A DNA stretch of 5,657 nucleotides, from positions 1 through 5,657 of the forward strand of contig CALMMH010000151.1 of NCBI GenBank assembly GCA_937868145.1. The letters run 5' to 3'. The translations under genes were made by a program, and so were the position numbers. Source of the stretch: an uncultured Phycisphaerales bacterium (GTDB lineage: Bacteria; Planctomycetota; Phycisphaerae; Sedimentisphaerales; Anaerobacaceae). Below are positions 1 to 5,598 of the stretch, piece by piece; the stretch's first letter is position 1, and each line of letters starts with the position of its first letter. The notes beneath the pieces are model-generated. The model was not told the origin of the DNA, did no database searches, and was given only the letters and a program-made list of their open reading frames with translations.

Positions 1-1832
1 TCAACAGCGACGACGGGTACTCGATGACGCTGACCAAGGGAGCCAAGACCTACACGAGCGCCTATCCCGATCCTCGCGGTCCCGGCACCACGCTGTCCGT
101 CTTCAACATTGCGGAAGCGGGCGCCCACGATCTGCGGCTGGTCTTCTACGAACAGGGCGGCGGCTCGGAACTGGAGCTCTTCGCGGCCCGCGGCAGTTTC
201 ACCAGCTTCTCGGCGGCCAATTTCCGTCTCGTCGGCGACGTGGCCGGCGGCGGACTGGAGGTCGGAGCCGGCAACGTCTGGTACACCAACTCCTTCAACG
301 ATTCCTCCTGGACGCTCGGCGCCGGCGGCGTCGGTTTCGAGACCAGCAGCGGCTACGAGCCGTACTTCAAGATCGACGTGCAATCGCAGATGTACAACAT
401 CAACGGCGGCTGCTACATCCGGATTCCCTTCACCGTCGGCAACACCGAGTACTCCAACATGATGCTCAAGGTGCGGTACGATGACGGGTTCGTCGCCTAT
501 CTCAATGGCGCGGAAATAGCCCGACGCAACGTCACGGGCGAACCCGTTTGGAACTCGGTCGCCAGCGCGGCGCACGACGACGCGTCCGCCGTTGCGTGGA
601 ACACCATCGACGTTTCCGATTATGTCGGTCTGCTCGCAGAGGGCGCAAACCTGCTGGCCGTTCATGCCATGAACAATTCAATCGGCAGTTCCGACTTCCT
701 GTTCTCGGTCGAGCTGGTCGCAGGGGAGATCAGCCAGGGGGCCATTTCGCCGACTGCGATTCAATACACGGGACCTGTCTCGCTGACCGAGAGTTCCCTT
801 CTCAAGGCCAGAGCCTTCAGCGGCCGGTGGAGCGCGTTGGAGGAGGCGGTGTTCGCGGTAGGGCCGGTGGCCCAGAGCCTGCGAGTCAGCGAGATCATGT
901 ATCATCCCGAGGAAGGCGGCGATCCGGCCGATCCGAACACCGAGTACATCGAACTGACGAACGTCGGTTCGCAGGCGATCAATCTGAATCGGGTGCAGTT
1001 CACCAAAGGGATCGACTACACCTTCCCGAGTTTCACGCTGCCTGCCGGCGGGTATTGTCTGGTCGTCAGGGATCTGGCGGCGTTCGAGTCGCTCTATGGA
1101 GCGGAGCTTCCTGTCGTGGGGCAATATGTCGGCAATCTGAGCAATGCCGGTGAGGACATCGAGTTGGTGGACGCCCTGGGCAGCGTCATCCAGAGCTTCG
1201 AGTACACGGATGAATGGTTCGATCTGACCGACGGGATGGGCTTCTCCCTGACGGTTCGAGACCCGCAGGTCACGCCGGCCGACGGGTTTGGCAGTCAGGA
1301 TGCCTGGCGGCCGAGCGCCTCTTGGGGAGGTTCTCCCGGCGACGACGATCGCGGATTGGTCCCGGAGCCCGGAGCCGTTGTCATCAATGAATTGCTGGCC
1401 AACTCCGTGGGGACCGGTCCGGACTGGATCGAGCTGCACAGCACGACCGATCAGGCCATCGACATCTCAGGCTGGTACCTCAGCGATGACGCCGACGGTC
1501 CGACCCAGTACAAAATCGCCGCAGGCACGATCCTGCCTGCGGGCGGGTACGTCGTGTTCTACGAGAATGAGCACTTCGCCAATGAGGCCGATCCGGGATG
1601 CCAGACGCCTTTCGGTCTGGGCAAAGATGGCGAGACCGTTTATCTCCATTCCGGCGACGGCGAAGGCCTCACTGGGTACAGCGAACGGCAGGAGTTCGGC
1701 GTTTCCCAAGCCGGCATGACGTTTGGACGGTCCCCGAATGCTTCGGGTGGCTATGATTTCGTGCCTCTGGAGGAGCCTACGCCGGGGACTGAGAACGCAG
1801 GGCCGCTGGCCGACTCCGCCGCGGCCGATTGA
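1..1832 (+). CDS. Secreted/surface multidomain protein with PA14-like, beta-sandwich and two lamin-tail domains (5' partial)
   Basis: The reading frame is open from the window edge (first full codon at nt 3) to a TGA at 1830-1832, so the start and any signal peptide lie outside. The first ATG at 24 is internal: the preceding in-frame codons read N-S-D-D-G-Y-S, a PA14-like motif. Visible modules in order are: the end of a PA14-like domain (about nt 3-260; a DDG, then L-R-L-V-F-Y-E and L-E-L-F); a galactose-binding-like beta-sandwich (about 273-728; D-D-G-F-V-A-Y-L-N-G, then N-L-L-A-V-H); a half chitobiase-C-terminal-like module (about 729-857; Y-T-G-P-V-S-L-T, then L-K-A-R-A-F); lamin-tail domain 1 (about 879-1268; V-S-E-I-M-Y-H-P, Y-I-E-L-T-N-V-G); and lamin-tail domain 2 (about 1374-1799; V-I-N-E-L-L-A, W-I-E-L-H, G-W-Y-L-S-D). 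This architecture is known from large planctomycete extracellular proteins, some of which also carry CotH domains. Its function is unknown; adhesion or carbohydrate binding is inferred. The visible C-terminus has no anchor, dockerin, PEP-CTERM or membrane segment, and ends abruptly in L-A-D-S-A-A-A-D. Confidence 0.88.
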   Translation, partial: NSDDGYSMTLTKGAKTYTSAYPDPRGPGTTLSVFNIAEAGAHDLRLVFYEQGGGSELELFAARGSFTSFSAANFRLVGDVAGGGLEVGAGNVWYTNSFNDSSWTLGAGGVGFETSSGYEPYFKIDVQSQMYNINGGCYIRIPFTVGNTEYSNMMLKVRYDDGFVAYLNGAEIARRNVTGEPVWNSVASAAHDDASAVAWNTIDVSDYVGLLAEGANLLAVHAMNNSIGSSDFLFSVELVAGEISQGAISPTAIQYTGPVSLTESSLLKARAFSGRWSALEEAVFAVGPVAQSLRVSEIMYHPEEGGDPADPNTEYIELTNVGSQAINLNRVQFTKGIDYTFPSFTLPAGGYCLVVRDLAAFESLYGAELPVVGQYVGNLSNAGEDIELVDALGSVIQSFEYTDEWFDLTDGMGFSLTVRDPQVTPADGFGSQDAWRPSASWGGSPGDDDRGLVPEPGAVVINELLANSVGTGPDWIELHSTTDQAIDISGWYLSDDADGPTQYKIAAGTILPAGGYVVFYENEHFANEADPGCQTPFGLGKDGETVYLHSGDGEGLTGYSERQEFGVSQAGMTFGRSPNASGGYDFVPLEEPTPGTENAGPLADSAAAD

Positions 1833-1838
1833 AGAAGG

Positions 1839-2693
1839 TCACTTCCTTGGATAGGCCAAAGGGAATGTTTCTGAGCGGGCGTGGGCGTCCACGTGGCCGT
1901 CGAGAAAAGCGCAGTTGCCCCGGCCCTTGAGCAGATCGCCCGTGGGGGCGTTGTGATACCCTGCGACGACGTCGTAGAAAGCGGGCGAGGTGTCCGGCCC
2001 GGGCTCGACGTCCCAGGGATTGCCTCCGGCGGCGCTGAGCCAGCTCTGGATCATGGTGTCGTTGCCGGGAATCATATAGGTGTCGTTCAGTCCCGACACG
2101 TTGTACTTCGTGTCGACTCGGGCGCTCTCCTCACAGAATGAGAATGTCGTCGCGGGATGCTTGACGTCGGATGCCTTTCTGACGGCGGCCTTCTTGATCT
2201 CATCGGCCGGACTGCCCAGATAGGCGTTCATCGTGTAATTGTACCAGGGCTCGTAATTCTTGAGGTTTTGGGCGTCGGCAGCGTAGAAGTGATCCTCCGA
2301 GTTTCGAACCGCCAGGGTCTTGTAGGTCGGGCAGATGAAGGCCTTGGCGTCCGCCAGATAGCGAAAGAGATTTCCCCCATACTCGGGATGGCTCTTGAGG
2401 TCCACATTCCCGTTGCACCAGCGGACGTGGCTGTACGAAGACAGGCCGCTTTCCACCGGGTACGCGGTCAGTTGCGAGAAGTAGCAACTGCTCGGATTAC
2501 AGAACTTGCCATCGTTGTCGTCGCAGTACATGGCGACGGCGAAGACGTAGTTCTTCATGTTGCCTTTAAAGGCGATGCCCTGTGCGAGGTTCTTGGCCTT
2601 GCCCAGGGCCGGCATGAGAATCGCCAGCAGGACGGCAATCACCGCGATGACCACCAGCAACTCGATCAACGTGAACGCGCTCGACCGTCTCAT
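1839..2693 (-). CDS. Prepilin-like protein (type IV pilin / type II secretion pseudopilin N-terminus, planctomycete type)
   Basis: This 284-residue protein begins M-R-R-S-S-A and continues F-T-L-I-E-L-L-V-V-I-A, the class III signal of type IV prepilins and type II secretion pseudopilins. Prepilin peptidase should cut between A6 and F7, leaving E11 at mature position +5. The -1 residue is Ala rather than the classical Gly. Residues 8-29 form the single N-terminal membrane helix, which normally packs into a pilus or pseudopilus or stays in the membrane. The rest is a globular domain with seven cysteines (57, 65, 70, 93, 121, 187, 261), an F-I-C-P element at 119-122, and a C-terminal N-C-A-F-L-D-G-H-V motif at 260-268. 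That last motif is like the H-x9-DG tail of planctomycete prepilin-like families, although the nearest preceding His (247) is 17 residues away, not 9. A good ribosome site, GGAGG at 2701-2705, lies 7 nt before the ATG. The gene follows the GH27 glycosidase on the same strand after 152 bp. A specific role cannot be assigned. Confidence 0.88.
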   Translation of the reverse strand: MRRSSAFTLIELLVVIAVIAVLLAILMPALGKAKNLAQGIAFKGNMKNYVFAVAMYCDDNDGKFCNPSSCYFSQLTAYPVESGLSSYSHVRWCNGNVDLKSHPEYGGNLFRYLADAKAFICPTYKTLAVRNSEDHFYAADAQNLKNYEPWYNYTMNAYLGSPADEIKKAAVRKASDVKHPATTFSFCEESARVDTKYNVSGLNDTYMIPGNDTMIQSWLSAAGGNPWDVEPGPDTSPAFYDVVAGYHNAPTGDLLKGRGNCAFLDGHVDAHARSETFPLAYPRK

Positions 2694-2845
2694 AGGGTAT
2701 CCTCCATGTCGTGGAATGCGAAGGGAGCCCCAAAGAAGGGCCAGACCAGACTCTCAAAGAGCCCATGCTCGGCGTGCTCGACATCTCAACGCGGCCATTG
2801 TACCCGAAGAACTCGCTCCGTACCAGACGGAGACTGACCCAATTG
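2694..2845 (-). other. Intergenic spacer between the GH27 gene and the prepilin-like gene, with a small hairpin and a possible -10 box
   Basis: This spacer contains a short perfect dyad 14 nt past the glycosidase stop codon: CTCCGT at 2816-2821 and ACGGAG at 2827-2832, with a 5-nt loop. It has no following T-run, so it is at best a weak or factor-assisted terminator or an mRNA 3'-end stabiliser. On the minus strand TACAAT (2797-2802), one mismatch from the -10 consensus, lies about 104 bp before the prepilin-like ATG. The hexamer 17 bp upstream of it is a poor -35 (TGGTAC). The prepilin-like gene could therefore be read through from the glycosidase gene or have its own weak promoter; the sequence does not decide between these. 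Confidence 0.3.
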
Positions 2846-4822
2846 TCATTGAGGCCGCAGGCGAAGGAGAGCTACGCCGTGGCGGGGCACCGTCGTCGCG
2901 AAGCGATCGGCGACGACGCCCAGATCCTTCTGCCGCCAGAGATCGCGGATTTCTTGTTTGCCCTGCACGTTCAACAGTGGCCAGTCCACAGTCATCTCAC
3001 GCGGCGTGTCGGCCAGGTTGAACAGGCCCACCGCCACCGAGCCATCCTCCAGGGGCTTGGCCATAATCAGCGTCAGGTCGTCCTGGACCAGCGGCTTGGC
3101 CTGCTTGCCCAGAGCGTCCTGATCGATCTCGACGACCTCAGGGCTGGTCAGAACGCCAACCGTAAAGTCGTCGAGGATCGCCATATCGCCCGAGAAGAAC
3201 AGCGGGGCGGCCATCAGGCACCACATGGACATGTAGCTGTATTGCTCGTTCGGCGTCAGCTTCGTGGGAATGGGCGGATCGTCCTGGCTGAGGGCGTTTC
3301 CGACGTAACCGATCAGGATGTAGTCCGGATCGTTCCAGCCGCCCGGGCCGGCGTATTCGTAGTGCTGTGCGTTGCTGATGCCGATCGGATAGAACCCCGG
3401 CAGCAGGGCGCCCTGGACCACGCCCAGGTCGCCCGTGGTCCGCCAGCAGTGGCCCGTCTCGACGCCCCAGGTCCAGACGTCGCCCATGCCGTACTGGCAG
3501 AGGTTGTGGACGAGGTCCCGGTTCAAGGTCTTGAGGATGTCGCCCATTTTCTGGTAAGGCCTCTTCATGTGCTCGAGCGTGTTGCCGCCTGCGACTTCGG
3601 TGTAGGAGCACCAGTCGTACTTGAGGAAATCGAAACCCCACTCGGCGAACTTCTCGGCGTCGACTCGCTCGTGCTCATAGCTGCCGACATAGCCGGCGCA
3701 GGTCCACGGTCCGGGCGAAGTGTACAAGCCGGCCTTGAGGCCCTTGCTGTGGATGTAGTCCACCATCCCTTTGATGTCGGGAAACTTGGAATTCGGCAGA
3801 ATGGCCCCTCGCTCGTCGCGATAAGGCTCGTCGCCCCTTTTCTTCATCCAGCAATCGTCGATATTGACATACTGGTATCCGGCATCGGCCATGCCGGAAG
3901 CGATCATCACGTCTGCGGCCTTTCGCATGTGCTCTTCGGTGACGCGATGGTAATGAATATACCAACTGTTCCAACCCATCGGCGGGGTCAGGGCCAGGGT
4001 GTCGCCGACCACGATCTTGAAGGACCGTTTTGCGGTTCCGTGACTGTTGGCGGCGCTCAAGGTGACGGCATACTCTCCGCGTTCGGTCGGCGTGCGTCCT
4101 TCGATGATCCCGGTGTTGGCATCGAGGCGAAGGCCTTTGGGGAGACTGATCGCGGTAAACTGGATCGGTCGAGTGCCCGTGCAGGGGATTCGGTAGAGGA
4201 AGGGATGTCCCGGCCGGGCGCCATAGACCTTCGGCCCGTTGATTCGCGGCTGCGGCCCGGGTTTCGGGGTGAGAATGACTCTTTCTTCCGCCGGCGGCTT
4301 GGGAGCGTCCACAGCCCGCGGCTTCTCGCCTGCGAAAACGAACTGGGCTTGGGCCCAGTTGGCGTGATCGAAGTCGGCCCCATCGCCCGCAGAGCCCGCC
4401 AGCAGCATCACTCGGCGGACTCCGGTCAGAGGCACATCAACGATCTTGGCCTCCTGTCCGCCCCTCAGGATTCCGCTGTCGAACAGACTTTTTCCGTCAC
4501 CATAAACTCGGAAGGCCACGGTTCCACGGTTCCCGGCGGCGTCATCCACGCCGACGCGGGCCAGAAACCGTTCCACTTTGCCGTCCAGATCGATGTACAG
4601 CAACGAATCGGCGTGAGTGCCGACCCCTTGCTCGAAGGTCCGCCCGGCGATGGCGAGGGTCTTGCCCGTGACGCTCTGATCAGCCAGGGGGCGTCCCCAC
4701 CCGCTGGACATCTTGGACAGATCGAGTTCCGTCAGCCAGGCCGTATCGGCTTGCACCGTCCAATTAACGCCCAAAGAGATGAGAATCGCAGCGACAACCG
4801 ACATGCGAGTGCCCGTGATCAT
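2846..4822 (-). CDS. Secreted NPCBM-GH27 glycosidase, probable alpha-galactosidase
   Basis: The protein has 658 residues. The predicted reaction is hydrolysis of terminal alpha-D-galactosides by a retaining mechanism, outside the cytoplasm. Residues 1-25 form a signal peptide (M-I-T-G-T-R, a hydrophobic stretch, then V-Q-A) with cleavage likely before D26. Residues 27-163 are an NPCBM/CBM51 carbohydrate-binding domain (F-E-Q-G-V-G-T-H at 63-70). Residues about 182-275 form an Ig-like putative He_PIG domain (G-L-R-L-D-A-N-T-G-I-I-E-G at 230-242). The GH27 barrel starts at L-T-P-P-M-G-W-N-S-W (278-287). D322 and D323 (N-I-D-D-C-W) match the substrate-binding pair, D403 in L-K-Y-D the nucleophile, and D465 in W-R-T-T-G-D the acid/base. 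G-G-W-N-D-P-D is at 494-500, and a C-terminal beta-domain covers about 575-657. The start at 4822 is chosen because it gives a signal peptide and has AAAGG 7 nt upstream; the frame stays open to 5080 but that extension is not protein-like. The usual C-E-W-G element is C-Q-Y-G here (442-445), so alpha-N-acetylgalactosaminidase or beta-L-arabinopyranosidase activity remains possible. Confidence 0.93.
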   Translation of the reverse strand: MITGTRMSVVAAILISLGVNWTVQADTAWLTELDLSKMSSGWGRPLADQSVTGKTLAIAGRTFEQGVGTHADSLLYIDLDGKVERFLARVGVDDAAGNRGTVAFRVYGDGKSLFDSGILRGGQEAKIVDVPLTGVRRVMLLAGSAGDGADFDHANWAQAQFVFAGEKPRAVDAPKPPAEERVILTPKPGPQPRINGPKVYGARPGHPFLYRIPCTGTRPIQFTAISLPKGLRLDANTGIIEGRTPTERGEYAVTLSAANSHGTAKRSFKIVVGDTLALTPPMGWNSWYIHYHRVTEEHMRKAADVMIASGMADAGYQYVNIDDCWMKKRGDEPYRDERGAILPNSKFPDIKGMVDYIHSKGLKAGLYTSPGPWTCAGYVGSYEHERVDAEKFAEWGFDFLKYDWCSYTEVAGGNTLEHMKRPYQKMGDILKTLNRDLVHNLCQYGMGDVWTWGVETGHCWRTTGDLGVVQGALLPGFYPIGISNAQHYEYAGPGGWNDPDYILIGYVGNALSQDDPPIPTKLTPNEQYSYMSMWCLMAAPLFFSGDMAILDDFTVGVLTSPEVVEIDQDALGKQAKPLVQDDLTLIMAKPLEDGSVAVGLFNLADTPREMTVDWPLLNVQGKQEIRDLWRQKDLGVVADRFATTVPRHGVALLRLRPQ

Positions 4823-4829
4823 GCTTAAA

Positions 4830-4834
4830 CCTTT
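4830..4834 (-). promoter_or_regulatory. Ribosome binding site that selects the GH27 start
   Basis: Reading the minus strand, AAAGG (within GGGAAAGG) lies 7 nt before the ATG at 4822-4820. The alternative in-frame ATG at 4804 has no comparable purine-rich stretch upstream, and starting there would remove most of the positively charged n-region of the signal peptide. The match to anti-SD is moderate rather than strong. Confidence 0.5.
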
Positions 4835-4854
4835 CCCTAGGCTGTGGATCGAAA

Positions 4855-4865
4855 GAACCTGGTTC
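4855..4865. promoter_or_regulatory. 11-bp perfect palindrome GAACC-T-GGTTC, candidate operator
   Basis: The two 5-bp arms are perfect inverted repeats around a single T. The site lies 33-43 nt upstream of the GH27 ATG, just downstream of the transcription start implied by the promoter candidate at 4875-4903, a position typical of repressor operators. No regulator gene is in the window, so the binding protein is unknown. A chance dyad of this size is possible. Confidence 0.22.
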
Positions 4866-4874
4866 GCGTGGCCG

Positions 4875-4903
4875 ATGCTATCAGAACCCGGCACAGTCGG
4901 CAA
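4875..4903 (-). promoter_or_regulatory. Possible sigma70-type promoter for the GH27 gene
   Basis: On the minus strand TTGCCG (4898-4903, 4 of 6 to the -35 consensus) and TAGCAT (4875-4880, 4 of 6 to -10) are separated by exactly 17 bp. This would place transcription start near 4868, about 45 nt before the ATG. Matches of this quality also occur by chance, and promoter sequences of planctomycetes are poorly defined, so this is a candidate only. Confidence 0.22.
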
Positions 4904-4926
4904 GCCGGCCCTGGTAAGAATCTGGC

Positions 4927-4953
4927 TCGACTGCGAAAAAGTCGAATTTCGCA
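4927..4953. promoter_or_regulatory. Overlapping inverted repeats upstream of the GH27 promoter candidate
   Basis: Two perfect dyads overlap here. TGCGAAA (4932-4938) pairs with TTTCGCA (4947-4953) across 8 bp, and TCGACT (4927-4932) pairs with AGTCGA (4940-4945) across 7 bp. They share bases, so they cannot both form as hairpins. The 22-bp site with 7-bp half-sites resembles operators of dimeric helix-turn-helix regulators, and lies about 64-85 bp upstream of the inferred start, where an activator could bind. A third small dyad, CGCA-CT-TGCG, follows at 4950-4959. The regulatory role is inferred. Confidence 0.3.
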
Positions 4954-5201
4954 CTTGCGGAACGTGGATTGTCCGGATATGGTGGTGAGAATGTCGTGGA
5001 ATAGGAACTAGGATGATGCGTTGTGTGAGTGGAGTTGACGTAGGTAGATTGATGACTTGACTTCCTGCCTGTAATCCCATCCCCTTTTCGTTGCGGATTC
5101 TGCGTGGTCAAGAACGTAATTGTGGTCGATCCAAGTGCAGCCGGGGCCTGTGTGGTGGCTGGCACCCGAAAAACCCGGGCGGCACACGTTGACGTGATAG
5201 T

Positions 5202-5206
5202 AGGAG
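5202..5206 (+). promoter_or_regulatory. Ribosome binding site that selects the RNA-binding protein start
   Basis: AGGAG sits 8 nt before the ATG at 5215, an ideal spacing. The frame remains open upstream to a GTG at 5104, but that codon lacks an SD sequence and the extra 37 residues precede the normal beginning of an RRM domain. The ATG at 5215 is therefore the start. Confidence 0.8.
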
Positions 5207-5214
5207 AGAAGAAA

Positions 5215-5526
5215 ATGAACATCTATGTAGGGAACCTTCCATTTGGGGTGTCGGACGATGACTTGCAGCAGCTTTTTGCTGCTTACGGCGATGTGAGCAC
5301 CGCCAACGTCATCAAGGACCGTTTCAGCGGGGAATCCCGCGGCTTCGGTTTTGTCGAGATGCCCTCGCGGGAAGACGCCATGGCTGCGATTGAAGGCCTG
5401 AATGGCACCGATTTCAAGGGCCGGTCGATCACGGTCAATGAAGCCAAGCCGAAGAGCCCCAGGGAAGGCGGCGGCGGTGGTGGCGGCGGCGGACGCGGCG
5501 GACGCGGCGGCGACCGTCGGTATTAA
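5215..5526 (+). CDS. RRM-domain RNA-binding protein with Gly/Arg-rich tail
   Basis: This 103-residue cytoplasmic protein consists of one RNA recognition motif and a short tail. RNP2 is I-Y-V-G-N-L (residues 3-8) and RNP1 is R-G-F-G-F-V-E-M (42-49). The aromatic residues Y4, F44 and F46 occupy the positions that stack on RNA bases in this fold. D-F-K-G-R-S-I-T-V-N-E-A at 66-77 gives the last strand. The tail has nine Gly codons in a row (85-93), then R-G-G-R-G-G-D-R-R-Y, resembling an RGG box. The size and layout match the small glycine-rich RRM proteins of cyanobacteria (Rbp family) and other bacteria. Some of those are cold-induced and bind single-stranded RNA; a similar role is inferred here. 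The start at 5215 has a strong AGGAG and the protein begins where the domain begins. It is transcribed away from the glycosidase gene and ends just before a long stem-loop. No target RNA can be read from the sequence. Confidence 0.95.
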   Translation: MNIYVGNLPFGVSDDDLQQLFAAYGDVSTANVIKDRFSGESRGFGFVEMPSREDAMAAIEGLNGTDFKGRSITVNEAKPKSPREGGGGGGGGGRGGRGGDRRY

Positions 5527-5541
5527 GGAACGACTATATCC

Positions 5542-5598
5542 AGAGCGGCTGGTCTGTGGCGGAGACAAACGCTTCTGCTTCAGACCAGCCGGCTCTTT
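5542..5598 (+). terminator. Long stem-loop after the RNA-binding protein gene, probable terminator or 3'-end structure
   Basis: Starting 15 nt after the TAA, AGAGC plus GGCTGGTCTG (5542-5556) pairs with CAGACCAGCC (5581-5590) and GCTCT (5592-5596). This gives 15 base pairs interrupted by one bulged G at 5591. The loop of 24 nt (5557-5580) is large. Only three T residues (5596-5598) follow, so it is not a classical strong intrinsic terminator. The position and the high stem stability still favour a transcript 3' end or an mRNA-protecting structure. Confidence 0.6.

Larger units (their letters stand above)
4823..5214. other. Divergent intergenic region between the GH27 gene and the RNA-binding protein gene
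   Basis: These 392 bp separate two divergently oriented genes and must hold both promoters. I see no credible coding region: frames are open on both strands, but their translations lack family features, ribosome sites and plausible composition. The half nearest the glycosidase holds several dyads (4855-4865, 4927-4945, 4932-4953, 4950-4959), which fit transcription-factor sites. The half nearest the RNA-binding protein gene is mostly unstructured. It has a possible sigma70-like pair for that gene, TTGATG at 5049-5054 and TGTAAT at 5070-5075, but with a short 15-bp spacer. If that promoter is real, the RNA-binding protein mRNA has a leader of roughly 130 nt. Confidence 0.55.

Noticed and set aside
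1366..1377. V-P-E-P in the lamin-tail protein as a PEP-CTERM sorting signal.
   Set aside because: It is internal, in the linker between the two lamin-tail domains, and is not followed by a membrane helix and a basic end.
678..1439. A 253-codon open frame on the - strand inside the lamin-tail gene.
   Set aside because: It overlaps a clear multidomain protein in the + frame and its translation is Arg-rich and featureless.
2711..4828. A roughly 705-codon open frame on the + strand opposite the GH27 gene.
   Set aside because: It is aligned codon-for-codon with the glycosidase and stays open because that gene lacks TTA, CTA and TCA codons, as expected in GC-rich coding DNA. Its translation has no recognisable domain, while the minus strand encodes a full GH27 enzyme.
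4823..5080. An 86-residue N-terminal extension of the GH27 protein.
   Set aside because: The extension places the signal peptide internally, shows no domain, and the ATG at 4822 has a ribosome site at the right distance.
5034..5197. The repeated GTTGACGT at about 5034-5041 and 5188-5195 as a direct-repeat regulatory site or -35 element.
   Set aside because: Two 8-bp copies about 150 bp apart are weak evidence, and neither has a -10 hexamer at suitable spacing.
5104..5214. A GTG-started extension of the RRM protein.
   Set aside because: There is no SD before the GTG, whereas a strong AGGAG lies 8 nt before the ATG at 5215, where the RRM fold begins.
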